From contig NAJO01000005.1 of assembly GCA_002077065.1 (NCBI GenBank), positions 620,001 to 684,000 of the forward strand: a stretch of 64,000 bases of DNA, read 5' to 3'. Under the pieces are notes generated by a model, which was not told where the DNA came from, did no database searches, and saw nothing but the letters and a program-made list of their open reading frames with translations. The position numbers and the translations under genes were made by a program. Shown here piece after piece: positions 10,481 to 21,768 of this stretch; within the stretch, counting starts at the first letter, position 1; every line of letters starts with the position of its first letter. Source of the stretch: Cryoendolithus antarcticus (taxonomy: Eukaryota > Ascomycota > Dothideomycetes > Cladosporiales > Cladosporiaceae).

Positions 10481-11931
10481 TCAAGCCTTCGCAGCTCCCG
10501 CCTTGATCAACAGCACATCTCCATCCTCCACCACATAATCTTTCCCCTTCGTCAACACCTTTCCCTTAGCCTTCACTCCCGCCTCATCCCCTTCCTCCTT
10601 CAGCACAGAATAGTTGTAAACCACAGCCTGAATGAACGTCTTCTCGAAATCCCCATGAATCACGCCCGCAGCCTGCGGAGCCTTCGTGCCATTCCGTATA
10701 GTCCACTGCCTCACCTCATCCGTGCCCGTCGTGAAGAAAGAGCCCAAGTTGAGCGCTTTCCGCATCGTCGTGATAATCTTGGGCAGCGCGGATTTGGTGG
10801 ACAACTTCTTGCACTCCTCTTCGGCTTCTGCTTCGGTCTCGAAGCGTGTGAGGCGCTCTTCAAAGCAGACGGAGATGGGAATTATTGGGTCGCCGGTGGC
10901 GTGCTCCTTGACCCACTCGGCGATTTTGGGGAGGTGCTTGTTCTTTTGGCGGATGTAGTCCTTTTCGCTGAGGTTGACAAGGAAGACTACAGGCTTGGCG
11001 GAGAGGAGGAAGAGGGGATTTATGACTTCGACCTGTGCATGCAGAGTCAGTACACTGACATTTGCAAATCGGCGGCGAAGTGTAGCGTGGCGGTTGCAAG
11101 TGTAACTCAGACGGGACGTGTTCTCATGCTGCCTTCAAGAGGCATTCAATGAGCTGGGATTATAGAGATGATGATCTCTTGTTCATCCTTGTGCAGTGGG
11201 GAGGAAGATAGCAGTAGAACTTCACGTACCTCTTTCGGCGCCCAGTTGCCTTTTCGGACATCCTTACCGTCCTTGAGCATCTCGAGGATCTTCTCGACAG
11301 TCGCCTGCTCCTCCTTCAATTTCTTGATCTCTAGCGACTGCCCACCTCTGCGCGTCAGCTTGACCAGCGCCTCGTGTGCCTTCTCCACGAACTCGATGTC
11401 CTTGATGCGCAGCTCTTCGCTGATGATGTCAAGATCACGGATCGGATCGACGTCGCCCTCGACGTGAATGATCTCTGCGTCGTCGAAGCAACGCACGACT
11501 TGGAAAATGGCATCGACGGCGCGAATGTGCGAGAGGAAAGCATTGCCGAGCCCTGCTCCGGTGGAAGCTCCTCTTGTCAGACCAGCGATGTCGTAGATTG
11601 TCAAGTTGGCAGGCACAACGCTCTTCGGCTTGTACTGATCAACCAGCCAATTGAATCGGTCATCTGGCACAACGACTCTGGCCTCCTCGGGATCGATCGT
11701 AGCATAGGGGAAGTTTGCAGGGTTGCCGAGATTACTCTTCGTTATGGCTTGGAAGAAGGTCGACTTGCCCACGTTTGCGAGACCAACCTGATCGAATAAC
11801 GTCAGTGAGAGTGCTCAGGGCGTGTGTGCAATATGCACGCACATGTTCTCACGTACGATCCCGCTCTTGAGGCTGTTGCCTGGCCGTCCCAGTAGGATCT
11901 TCTCCTCCTTGACTGCCTTCTTGGGAGGCAT
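10481..11931 (-). CDS. OLA1: Obg-like ATPase 1 (YchF/OLA1 family)
   Basis: Three exons on the minus strand: 11931-11857, 11787-11230, 11032-10481 (394 residues, the usual length of the family). Exon 1 encodes [20 protein letters not shown] and ends just before the P-loop. Exon 2 begins [13 protein letters not shown] (G1), followed by [13 protein letters not shown] and the G3 motif DIAGLTRGA. Exon 3 carries NLSEKD, the altered G4 motif that in this family gives ATP rather than GTP preference, and the C-terminal TGS domain ([14 protein letters not shown] to LLIKAG). OLA1 is a cytosolic ribosome-associated P-loop NTPase linked to translation and stress responses. The reconstructed introns are 69 nt and 197 nt. 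Confidence 0.95.
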
Positions 11932-12739
11932 CTTTTTGGCTTTGCGGTCTTTGTTGCTGGCGTAGGATCTGGTCTGGTATGCGAAGAAGCTGAGCTCAAC
12001 TTTGCGCGATGCGGAGGTCTCGATGCGGGTAAAGGCAGTGCCGGCTGCCCGTGGTGTGAAGGTGGGAAGTGAAGTGAAGGGTAGGCGTACGACGAGTGAG
12101 TGCGACAGCTTGCTGAGAAGTGGCGACTATGACCTGTCGCGGGTGTGAGATGTGATGTTGGAAGTACTATGTGGGCTCTACAGATGCGGCTTTGTGAAGT
12201 TCGACAAATCTGACTCGGGGAAGAGAGTGGGTCTTGGCACTGCTTCATAGATGATGGCGGCAGATGGAAAATACCTCGCCATACTACACGTATCTCGGAG
12301 CGTCAGATGATGAGGCTACGATCGTACATCATATACAAGGCTAGCAATTCTGCACAGCTGCCACCACGTTCTTCTCATTCTCCACCAACATGCGACCTCC
12401 TTCGCGCAGTGCCATGGCTACACTGTCTACTGCTCGGCTCTCATGCTGCCTGACGGGATCGCGTCACGTGCGTCCATGCCCTGATCACGAATGGACTGTC
12501 TCCTTTGACAGCTCTCGGAGCTTTGGTCCTCCTCGCTCGATCATAATCTCAGCTGTGGAGACGTATCCGTAGTCTTGCTCATGAAATCTCCTGGACTGCC
12601 GTAGTCCAGCGGAGCCTTTCGATTGCCTCTGCGGGACTGTACAGATCCACCTTATCGGAACAATTGATTGCGTCCCTCATGGTCGAATGGTCAGGGCCGT
12701 TTGCCGTACCCAGTGTCTTGCATTCAGTCGTCGCACTCT
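11932..12739. other. Intergenic region
   Basis: Promoter side of OLA1 and 3' side of RRP1, both on the minus strand. Open frames here are short and lack similarity to anything I recognise. No repeat or structural RNA is visible. Confidence 0.4.
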
Positions 12740-13571
12740 TCAGTCCTCGAAGCCACCAAAGTCGTCGTCCGAGTCTGCATCGACATGCGCCAGCGTCCCA
12801 GCCGACTGCACAGCCGCGCCTTCCTCACCGCCAATATCTTCCTCGCTCTCGGCACCAAGCTCCCTCCGTCCAGCCCAGTCCTCAAGTCTCGGGTCGTCCA
12901 GTCCCTCCTGCACCCTCTCTCGCAGACTCTTGACTGGACTCTCCTTGCCCAACCTCCTTAACGGCGCCAAAAGAACCTCCAACGGCGCATCGTCCTTCTC
13001 ATCCGCCTTATCCAGTTCGTCCACGTAGATGTCCACGACATGATACCGCAGCCCATTCGGCACCTTGCCATCCCTGACGTTCAACCCAAACTCCTCCATG
13101 ATCCCTACATACTCCTCCACAAGCCCCGCCTCCCATGTCTTCTGCCTCAAATACACGAAAACCTCCTGCACATATAACCGCACAAGATATAGATACTTGT
13201 CCATCCTCCACCGATCGATCTCGTTCCACTCGCGACTCATAGTCTGCCAGAATGCGCGCGCGAAGACCAGGAAGCTGTCCGGCTTCAAGACATGCAGAAG
13301 ATCGGCCAAGTCTCGCGCAAGCTGTTGTTGTGGCCGTGGTTTGTCGGAGAGCCACATGCAGTAGTACAAGCCTTTGTGGAGTTTGAGCGCGGATGTGAGG
13401 CCCAGGGACGGCGTTTGTTGAAGGTAGGTTCGAAGAGCTGAGAGGGCACGCTCGCGGATTCTCCGGTCTGGAGAGAGTATTAGTGGGCTGTGAGGGGATA
13501 ACTTGAAGGGAAAGGGGTGTACCGCTGGACGCGAGCTGCTTTATGAAGGGATTGGACTGTTCAGGCGCCAT
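12740..13571 (-). CDS. RRP1: Ribosomal RNA-processing protein 1 (RRP1/Nop52)
   Basis: Two exons on the minus strand, 13571-13523 and 13467-12740 (258 residues), separated by a 55-nt GT-AG intron that splits an Asp codon (LASS|DRRIRERAL). The first exon encodes MAPEQSNPFIKQLASS. The second carries the all-helical RRP1 domain with ALRTYLQQTPSL, LKLHKGLYYCMWLSDKP, FWQTMSREWNEIDRWRMDKY and YLVRLYVQEVF, which match the family closely. The C-terminus is acidic and ends DSDDDFGGFED. RRP1 is a nucleolar factor needed for late 27S/ITS2 processing and 60S subunit assembly. The length is close to the budding yeast protein. Confidence 0.92.
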
Positions 13572-13734
13572 GATTGGGAATGGTGAGGGATTTAGCCCGA
13601 GCATATAGCTTATGAGAATTGTCCAAAGTGAAGTCGAAAAAGTTGGCGGGCTTAGGAAGATCTAAAGTCCGATTCGAAATCATACCTCCGAAAAGGGGTA
13701 TCAGAAGTGCACATGTCAAGCCCAATTTGTTAGA

Positions 13735-14220
13735 CGGGACTTTTGCAATAGTAAAGGACTTGCAATTATCGTTTGCAATGGCATATATAGAATATCGTAC
13801 ATAGGAGCTAGAAGCTATTCTTGTTAGCGATTAAATATTCCCTTCCTCGAATTACTTTATATATATAGGTATTAAAACAGCGTAAGTAATAGTTATAGAA
13901 GCTTTTTACTCGACTCTAAATTAAATCTATAGGAGGAGTTTATAACATCTTATTCTTTAGCTTCTTTTCTTTAGACATAATAGAGTATATACTATATAGA
14001 ACACTTAATATTATAGTAATAGTTCCTTATTTTATTTTATTTTAATAGATATAAGTAGTCTATTAGTATAGCAAATGTCTATCTACTTAGTAAGCGCCTA
14101 AATAGGCTTAGGCTAGGAAGTTCACTACGCGTATTATTACTTTCCTTTAGTTTCTAAGCTAACTTTACTCTTTACCGCTACTTTACCGCTTACTTATAAG
14201 ACTAAGAACGTCTCTTAGGC
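13735..14220. repeat. AT-rich island, probable RIP-mutated repeat relic
   Basis: The base composition changes abruptly from the balanced, CpG-containing sequence of both flanks to a stretch dominated by TA dinucleotides and short TATA/TTAG/CTTA words with few CpG sites (clearest from 13780 to 14110). Normal CpG-rich sequence returns after about 14220. No reading frame of note survives. In Pezizomycotina this pattern is the usual result of RIP acting on a duplicated element (C-to-T changes mainly at CpA). The parent element cannot be identified by eye. The boundaries are approximate. Confidence 0.65.
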
Positions 14221-14276
14221 GCCACGATCTAGGTTTGCAACGCCGATATCACGTACACGCGTATAGGTAAAGCGCG

Positions 14277-16018
14277 ATGCAAGTTAAGACGGAGGCCGCA
14301 CTTAAATTCTCCGCGGACGCGATTCCCTCGAAAACGACCTCGACCTCACTCCGAGCAGATCGCGCACGGGCCACACACTATTGCAACCCTTTACATGTAG
14401 CACAAGTGGTCTGCCACCGACAGAAAGACGGGGTAAGTTGCTTCTAGCATTTAGCATAGCATTCACTAATCTTACGGGCTAGAATGCGGAGTTTTTAGTG
14501 CGTTGGCAGAAGAGGAAGACTTCTACAATCCCGCCTAAAAGTGTGGTATCATGGCACACGCTAGAGGAGCTTTCTGCGTGTCTTCATCTGGTGCAAGAGT
14601 ATTGTTCGACCTTCGAAGCTCCAGACTTGAGTAAAGTGGGCAACCAGCCATCACTTCCGGCCATCACTTCGCTCAAGCGAAAGAAGCCTGGTGATGACTC
14701 AGCATCACGTGACTTCACGGCAATCAACAAGGCGTTTCTGCAGCTACCCTCCCCATCTTCACGCTCAGCCTCGATCTCAAGTCTCGATGATGGGGCAAAC
14801 ACCCTCGCAAGAGCACCCGCAGATGACAGCTGGCTAAGCATCTCGGTCTACAATGGCCTCCTCAAAAGGCGAGAGGGCTGGATCACAGCTTACAGGCCGA
14901 AGAGGCAGGTCAAAGTCACCCAGATCAATGCGGTCAATCTCCCTACTCATGAAATGCTCGACCACGCCGCGCTACATACTGCGCCCCTTGCAGCCGCCAT
15001 CCGCCTTTTTCGGGACAAGTTCATGAAGAAGCTCCAAGCAGTCCCGAACTTGTTCCTCGAGAATCACCACGACACGACCACACCCTCCCTCAACTTTCGC
15101 TTCATCAGCTCATACGTTCTCGGCACCGATGTAGAGCCGATGGATCCAGATTTCCAATCACGATGCACACTACCATGCAAGCCCAACATGGGCGCAAACC
15201 GCGGCTGCGAGTACACTCACTTATGCATCTGTCTCGACCAAGCAGCTGTGGACGGAGAGCGCCTTAGAACGAAGGATCTCGCAATGTTTGCCCGTTTCAA
15301 GGCTGGCGATTCGATGGACGGTGAGGTGGTCCCGCGACGCTTTCCTTACTCGATATCCTCGAATCCGGCAACGCCTCCAACGCTCCAGGCCTTCTATCGC
15401 GAACAACGCTACCCGATCTACGAGTGCAATCTTGAGTGCAGTTGTGGTCCACGCTGCAAATCGCGGCTCGTACAGAAAGGCCGTAAGGTACCTCTCACAA
15501 TCTTCAAGACCGACGAGCGTGGCTGGGGCGTCAAATGCGAAGAAGACTTGATCAGGGGCGAGTTCATCGACGTCTACCTCGGCGAAGTCATCACCAACGC
15601 CGAAGCCGAACGTCGCGAAGATGCCGCCGGCTCAGCTCAGAAAGCGTCCTACCTCTACAGCCTCGACAAGTTCGCCGGCGATGACTTTGGCGACGTGAAA
15701 CCAGAAGACTGCTATATCGTCGATGGTGAGCACATGGGGAACGTGACTCGCTTCATGAACCACTCTTGCGAGCCGAACTGCAGACAGTACACCGTCAGCT
15801 ACCAGAAGCACGACAAGAAGATCTACGATCTGGCCTTCTTCGCTTACGAGGATATCCCGAAAGGCGTGGAGTTGACGTTCGACTACATGGATCGAGATGA
15901 GCAGGAGGAAGATGATGTGGCTGCGCAGAGGGCGAAGGCAGAGGCGGACCCGGAGAACGAGAGCAAGCCGAAGTGTGGGTGTGGAGCGACGAAGTGTAGG
16001 GGGTATTTGTGGATTTGA
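14277..16018 (+). CDS. DIM-5: Chromodomain-SET histone H3K9 methyltransferase, DIM-5/Clr4/SUV39 type
   Basis: Two exons, 14277-14432 and 14483-16018 (563 residues), joined over a 50-nt intron with GTAAGT donor and CACTAAT branch site. An in-frame TAA at 14268 makes the ATG at 14277 the first possible start in this exon. Residues about 35-95 form a chromodomain-like segment that crosses the splice (VAQVVCHRQKDG|NAEFLVRWQK, ending SWHTLEEL). The pre-SET zinc-binding cysteines follow (CEYTHLCICL and ECNLECSCGPRCKSRLVQ, from about residue 280), then SET (TDERGWGVK near 390, RFMNHSCEPNC near 475, ELTFDYMD) and the post-SET CGCGATKCRGYLW at the end. All catalytic motifs look intact. The family trimethylates H3K9 and directs HP1 binding and DNA methylation at RIP-mutated DNA. 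The gene sits right beside a RIP-like island. Confidence 0.93.
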
Positions 16019-17034
16019 GAAGGTGTTGCTCTGTGATAATGCATCAGGCGCAGGCGTTTCTGTAAGTGGGCTTCCACAGGCAATGGCGAGAGTCTGCTCA
16101 ACGGCATGATTGGAATGACGGTGGGAATGATTGCGAGTGCTCTCAGCGGACGGCATGGAGACAAGAGTGCTCTTGTAGTGTCAGCCGACGTCGTAGAAAG
16201 GGACTACGGAATGAACAGAGATACTCCTTACCTCCGTGCGCAAGATGGGTATACACATCGCACCACATTGAGTCCAGTAATTTCACCGTGGGACAGCGAT
16301 GCTCAGATTAAACATGATGTGCATTGATCTTCAGCTACTTAAGTCCTTACCGCGACCGAGCGCGAGCCCAGACAGGGTACTTGACATCTGCCCGGCAGCC
16401 GCCGGCAGCAGTAGAAAAGCCCAATCACTCAAGGACTACTCCTTGCCCATGTACACTTGCCCGCACAACAACGCTGCTTTTCGAATGAAGAATCCACGCG
16501 CAATGCTGCTGAGAGGGAGCAGGGAGGTTCGAGAGTCGCCGGCTAGCTTTGCGCCGGTTTCTGCACATATAAGAAGAAAAGAGCAACGCATCCAGTCCAC
16601 CCGGGCGCCATCGCCGTCGCCATCGCTGTCGCCGTCTATGCCATGTCCGTTGGTGATACGCGCGCGCTGAGAAGAATAGCGCGCCAAAGAGGATTCTGTA
16701 ATTCATGCTTTTTCGTTCGAATGTCCGCAGTTGAGGTTCCGTGTTCACGCCAGGAACGCCTGTCCAGCCACTGCCTGGTACGGTGACTGGAAAAGAAATG
16801 AGAAAGGAAGGTGGTGACCATTCAAGAGCTCGTATGTGTCGCGCGGTCTTGGTGCGTCGTTGGTCGATCCAATCCTCCTGGGACAGCAAGCTCTGGTGTT
16901 TGCTGACACGTAGCGCGTGATGTTGGGTGCGCAACATAAGCGCTACCTGCTGCGTTGGTGCTTCGCGCACGGTATCGTATCGAAAGCGCTTTTTGTTGAT
17001 GTTCGAAGAAGACAGAGCGGTCGAGATCAGTACT
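16019..17034. other. Intergenic, convergent 3' ends
   Basis: One kilobase between the SET gene (plus) and the LARP1-type gene (minus). Apart from a short imperfect hexamer repeat near 16607 no structured feature is seen, and the several open frames show no recognisable protein. Confidence 0.4.
16607..16638. repeat. Imperfect GCCATC/GCCGTC simple repeat
   Basis: Five tandem, slightly varied hexamers alternating between GCCATC-like and GCCGTC-like units. It is non-coding by position and is probably a microsatellite. Confidence 0.6.
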
Positions 17035-20000
17035 CTATGCCTCGAGCAGGGTCATGAGCTCCTGTCCAATGGAGTCCGACAGCTTCTTCCTATTGCGCAA
17101 GTTCAACGCACCATTGCGCCACGCAGCGCGCAGTCCCTTGACGGCAACACCATCAGTCTTGCCGCCCTCAGCCGCGGCCAAAGCGATGTAGTCGTTCAGC
17201 ACTACCGTCGGGATCTGATTAGGGCTTAGCAGAGCTTGGCTGTAGTACTTGTACAGATTGCTCATGCCGACAACGCTGTGGCGCTCCTTCGCGTCAGCCT
17301 CAGCGTAGTGCTTAAATTCGCGATACATGCGGTTGTTGAAGTTGCGAATGAGGAAGTGAGACCAGAACTGGTAAAGTACATCCAGATCGTAGGGGCAATT
17401 GCCGGTAGCGGCGTGGCTACGCTGATCGAGAGCCTTGTGTCGGAGCTGAACGTAGGGCTCAGGGAAAAGACCAGTCGGTACAGTGCCGACCGGGTTGTCG
17501 TTATCTTTGATCCAGAACACAGACATCGTGTTGGCCGCATGCTCAGGGGAAGATGAGTCCGCTGAGGTAGCAGACGCATCGTCGTGGGTTGCAGTAGTGC
17601 CGTTGACCTGGTGATCGCCATTAGTCGTGGGCGTAACTTGCGAGTCCAGTGACTGATTGCGCTCTGCGACATTGGTGTCGATGGACCCGTTGGAAAATGT
17701 GCGCGAGGCGGCGCTGTGGTAGGGCGGTCGGCGACTGTCGACCTTTACGCAAACAGTGAGCTGCTCCAGGTTCTGATCTGAGAAGACATCTGCCTCAACA
17801 TCCTTTGATGACGAGTCTTCAGATTGACCCTCGAGAGTGGGCGGGAACTGGACCTTGTCATTCCTGGGCGAGCGCGCAGCGCGACCACGGACCTCCTCGC
17901 CGTTCGTCATCTCGCCGAAGCCGTTGCCGGGGAAGAAGGCGCCACGAGCTGCGCCGTTCATCAGCGCATGAGCACTGTCAGTCGACTGACGCTCCGCGCG
18001 TCTGGAAGGCGTCATCGGGTACTGCATACTCGGTGGCGGAGGAGCATACACGTCAGGAAAGCGCTGAGCAGGGCGCTCGAGCTTGGTTGGACCTTCGACT
18101 CTGGCCGACGGGTAGCGCTCCTCCATGGGTAGTACCCACTGCTCCCAGCCTTGGGCCTTGCGCAAGCGATCCTTGCCGTCTTCTCCGGTTCTGATCTCCA
18201 CAATGCCCGAGTGCAAGCAAACTTGCTTCAAAAGCTCCTTGTCCATCGTGAGGTTTTTGATGCGGTTGAAAGCAGCAATGACATCCAGGTAGACGAAGCC
18301 CTGAGAGTCCATGTTCTTCCTCAGGAAGGTATCCTTGAGCAGATTGTCCAGCGAGAAGTAGTAGTCAAGTTGCATCGTAACCACTCCAAAGAGAACATCG
18401 AAGTTCACCATATGTGTGTAAGCAGCGGGCGAAAGGTTGAATCCGTTCTGATCGAACCCGTACGGCTGTACTGGGGATGTGTAGGGGTATTTGTTGAATC
18501 CGCTATCAGGTAGCGATGGGGCGCGGCCGTTCTGCCCATGCCAGCTCCCGCGACCTGAGCCGGGATAGGCACCGCGATGACTGTTGCGAGGCGTCTGGTA
18601 GGATGAAGGCGAAGGCGGCACTCCGTAGGATTCTGTTGCTGACGCAGGCCCGTTGTAGGGGTGGGCAGTGTGATGGCCGTTAGCAAATTCACGCCCGCCA
18701 CCACGGCCGCGGCCTGTGCGTTTCAACCCCCGGCTCATGCCGTTCCAGTTCGTCTCGCGTCCGTTGTCGCCGTTGCGGTCCTTGCGCGGCTCCGATGCCA
18801 CCATCCGGATGGGAGGGTTGATCGATGCTTCGGCAGAAGCGTCTTGCTCTTCTGGGCGGGTGCCATTGGCCGCAGGCTTCCGAGGAATGGGCTCTGGCAC
18901 AGTGTCGACATTGGACGGGTCGGCAGGAGATCCTTCTTGCCGCTTCGATTGCCTCTGCTGTGGACGTGGAGCCGGTACCTTCTTCACGCCGACCTTGCCC
19001 TCATTGGTGGGCTCAGGTGTGAAGCCCTCCATCTCTGTGATGCTCGGCTTGCGGACTTCGACCCACGAGCTGTCACTACCAGCGCGCTCTGTCTTGCCAG
19101 ACGCTCGAGTAACACCTTCGTCCTCCGTCTGGCGAGAGTTGTTCTTACTGCTCTCGTCACCATTTTGCTGAGCAGCTCGGCTTGGAGGCCGATCACCATT
19201 AGCAGCCGCGACGCCGCCTCCCCGAATGCCCCCACGTCCGCGTACGCCTGAGCCGCCGCGTCCACGGCTCTCGCCTGCGAATCCACCGCGAGCATTCTTC
19301 TCTCGAACGCCAGGAGTCTGCCACACAATGTTGGGCACCACTGGCACAGGCTTCCACTCTGGCTTCTTGCGCGGCTTGCCAGCGGTGGTGTTGTTGTCGT
19401 CGTTCTCGTCGACATTGCGCTCCGCAGGCGTCTTCGTCTCCTTCTCAGCGACAGGTGCGGTGTCTGGCGTCGGCCATGACATAGCGTCCTTGACGAAAGG
19501 TGGTGAAGTGGTCAGACTTGGTAAGCTCTGGCGCTCAGCACGTGTTGCTTTTGATTCGCCACTTGGTATGCCGTTGGTTTTAGTCGCCGCTAGAGTGATG
19601 TCAGTCTCATTGTGAAGGCCATCACTTGCATGGAAGCGGGTCGTACCATTCGAAGTCGTTGGCTTCGGCTTCATATCAGTGCCGTTCATTGAAGGCTCAG
19701 CTGGGACGGCAGCAGTCGTAGTTGCTTTCTTACGCCCGTCCGTGCGTGGCGGTTGGTTCTCCTTGAGCGCTGATACTGGCGCAGCACTCGGCGTAGGCGC
19801 TGCTTTGGGGGCGTTTTGTTGCATTACTGACGCCTGTGCCTTCTGCTCTTGAGCACGCTTTGCCCAAGGATTCACTGCAGGTGCAGCAGCCTCTATGAGT
19901 ACCACAGGCTTCGGCGGCTCCGGTTCTGGTGCCTTCTCGGCCTTCTTCTTCTTTCCCTTTGGTACTGTAGTGTCGGGCGGTGCAACATTATTGCTTTGTC

Positions 20001-20490
20001 GCTCGGCACGTGCCGCGATCCATGATCCAGATTGCTCGATGGGTGCCGATATGGGTGTCACCTGATCAGTCGACTCCTCTGACTTCAGCTCCCAACTGCT
20101 CTGCGACGATCCATTCTGTGCTGAGGACGAGTCATCTTGCGACGATGCTGAGGGTGCAATGTCAGGCGATGAGACTCCAGAGCTGTTCTGTGCCTTGTCT
20201 TCAGACTTGGCCTTCTCGACCGCACTTTTCATCTCAACCGGCTTCACACTCTCGACAGCGTCCTCACGCGCCTCAGGCAGCTTCTCCACTGCACTGACGC
20301 TCATCTCCACATCATCTGCCCAATTCGTCTTGCCACCTGACTCAAAGTCAGATAACACGCCAGTCGCTGGTGTAGTAGCTCCGGACGTGACTATACTCGA
20401 AGCCGTCTGCGACGGTGCCGCTGAAACGCGCCCTTTCGCGGCTTGCGCGTACGAGAACCCTCCAGGACTGGTCACTCCAGGCCCAGCCAT
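17035..20490 (-). CDS. La-related protein, LARP1 type (La motif plus DM15-like region)
   Basis: One long minus-strand frame. I take the ATG at 20490 (MAGPGVTSPGGFSYAQAAKG), giving 1151 residues; the frame is open further upstream only from a non-ATG codon. About 690 residues are disordered, Ala/Pro/Ser-rich, with an RGG-like patch (RGGSGVRGRGGIRGGG). The La motif starts near residue 693 and contains MQLDYYFSLDNLLKDTFLRK, VYLDVIAAFNRIKNL and IVEIR. Near residue 1043 there is a DM15-like block (FWSHFLIRNFNNRMYREFKH, then GMSNLYKYYSQAL), the signature of LARP1 proteins that bind TOP-mRNA 5' ends. Fungal relatives of the SLF1/SRO9 group regulate translation in the cytoplasm. A short extra 5' exon cannot be excluded. 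Confidence 0.88.
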   Translation of the reverse strand: MAGPGVTSPGGFSYAQAAKGRVSAAPSQTASSIVTSGATTPATGVLSDFESGGKTNWADDVEMSVSAVEKLPEAREDAVESVKPVEMKSAVEKAKSEDKAQNSSGVSSPDIAPSASSQDDSSSAQNGSSQSSWELKSEESTDQVTPISAPIEQSGSWIAARAERQSNNVAPPDTTVPKGKKKKAEKAPEPEPPKPVVLIEAAAPAVNPWAKRAQEQKAQASVMQQNAPKAAPTPSAAPVSALKENQPPRTDGRKKATTTAAVPAEPSMNGTDMKPKPTTSNGTTRFHASDGLHNETDITLAATKTNGIPSGESKATRAERQSLPSLTTSPPFVKDAMSWPTPDTAPVAEKETKTPAERNVDENDDNNTTAGKPRKKPEWKPVPVVPNIVWQTPGVREKNARGGFAGESRGRGGSGVRGRGGIRGGGVAAANGDRPPSRAAQQNGDESSKNNSRQTEDEGVTRASGKTERAGSDSSWVEVRKPSITEMEGFTPEPTNEGKVGVKKVPAPRPQQRQSKRQEGSPADPSNVDTVPEPIPRKPAANGTRPEEQDASAEASINPPIRMVASEPRKDRNGDNGRETNWNGMSRGLKRTGRGRGGGREFANGHHTAHPYNGPASATESYGVPPSPSSYQTPRNSHRGAYPGSGRGSWHGQNGRAPSLPDSGFNKYPYTSPVQPYGFDQNGFNLSPAAYTHMVNFDVLFGVVTMQLDYYFSLDNLLKDTFLRKNMDSQGFVYLDVIAAFNRIKNLTMDKELLKQVCLHSGIVEIRTGEDGKDRLRKAQGWEQWVLPMEERYPSARVEGPTKLERPAQRFPDVYAPPPPSMQYPMTPSRRAERQSTDSAHALMNGAARGAFFPGNGFGEMTNGEEVRGRAARSPRNDKVQFPPTLEGQSEDSSSKDVEADVFSDQNLEQLTVCVKVDSRRPPYHSAASRTFSNGSIDTNVAERNQSLDSQVTPTTNGDHQVNGTTATHDDASATSADSSSPEHAANTMSVFWIKDNDNPVGTVPTGLFPEPYVQLRHKALDQRSHAATGNCPYDLDVLYQFWSHFLIRNFNNRMYREFKHYAEADAKERHSVVGMSNLYKYYSQALLSPNQIPTVVLNDYIALAAAEGGKTDGVAVKGLRAAWRNGALNLRNRKKLSDSIGQELMTLLEA

Positions 20491-21768
20491 CGTATTTGTG
20501 TTTCCCGAACCTGCCGCTGCTGTGGCCACCGTTGCAGACTCGCCGGTCTGCTGCCGCCGCTGCCTCGCCCAGTCACCGGACGGTCACGCACACGGATGGT
20601 CTTACCACAGTCAACGTCGCTTGTCGTCCGACTGCTCGCACACTCCGGCGCCCGTGACTGTCCCGATGTCCCTCGGTGACGGCGATGGGGGTATGTAAGT
20701 CGTGGATACGAAGGATGGTGTTGCAAGGAGCCGAAGTTGGTTGACCTAGCGGGTGTAGAGTGCTGTCTGTTCAAGGGTGGCTTATCGAAATTCGCGGTGC
20801 GGTGGGTGTACGCGAGATTGATGGCGGGGCTCACCGTGGTCAATCTCTGGGTATACAACACGCAATAGCTATCAGCGAAGGTTACTCCTGCTGGTATATG
20901 CGCCGCTGTGAATGTGTCTAGCTGTGCTGGCTCGTGTCGAAATTGTTTGTGTGCAGAAAATGATCCCACTAGCGATGGAGCAGCTCTTCAGACCCAGATC
21001 CTGCGATTCGCCCACTTGCACAGCTCTTTCCCTAGAAGGTACGTTGGGCGGTGGTGGAGGAAGTCGCGATCCAGGCACGACGGAAACAGTCGGGGAACGT
21101 CCAAATTGAATGATCGAATTCTCTGAGACCACGAACGTGACTAGACACTCCCGCAGTCACCAGAAAGACAAGTTTGTCGCGTGTATGAACAATCCTCGTC
21201 GTCACGGGAAGAGCTGGCGTTGCGCCTCGAGCGGTTTTTTGTTCGAAGCACGGTTACTTCTGCTTCTGCCGCGGAGAATTCTGGATAGAGTGCCGGCAGT
21301 CCGAAACTCTTCACGGGTTTGCCCGAACGAAACACGATCCTCGCAATTGTGAGAAGACTTGATAGAGGTATGGTACAATTGTTTCACAGAGATTGCAAAG
21401 CGACCGAGTGCGGTCGTGTGCCGCAAAAAGAGGAACAGGCAAGAGCTACTCGCACGAAGTTAGACGGCCTGCCCCGAAGTAAATTCTAAAGCGGAGCTCT
21501 GCCGCGGGACGGGCTTCAGGTACTGCGATATGCATGATCTTGTTGCTCCATGATGGTGTGACGAAAGACACTCTGGTCTGCTAATCAACGAGAGACGTCC
21601 CATTGAGCTTCGCGCTTTACGTCTCGAGGCACAAATTACCATCAGAAGGGTTGATCGCTGGCGGAGGCTTGAACGGAGTTGGGCCTACACTGAGTATATC
21701 TTTCTATGTCTCCTATCCATCCCCCCGCAACGCCCCAAGAATAATCATTATTCCTTTCCGTCCTCCAC
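20491..21768. other. Intergenic region
   Basis: Lies upstream of the LARP1-type gene and downstream of the RTA1-like gene, both minus-strand. It probably holds a long 5' leader and promoter for the LARP1-type gene. No open frame here has a recognisable product, and I see no repeats. Confidence 0.4.

Noticed and set aside
13572..14276. An intact transposon in the AT-rich island
   Set aside because: No terminal inverted repeats, target-site duplication or transposase/reverse transcriptase frame could be recognised. At most it is a mutated relic.
16425..16970. 181-codon minus-strand frame in the SET/LARP1 intergenic region
   Set aside because: Unlike any known protein, it overlaps other frames of similar size and a simple repeat; no splice or start support.
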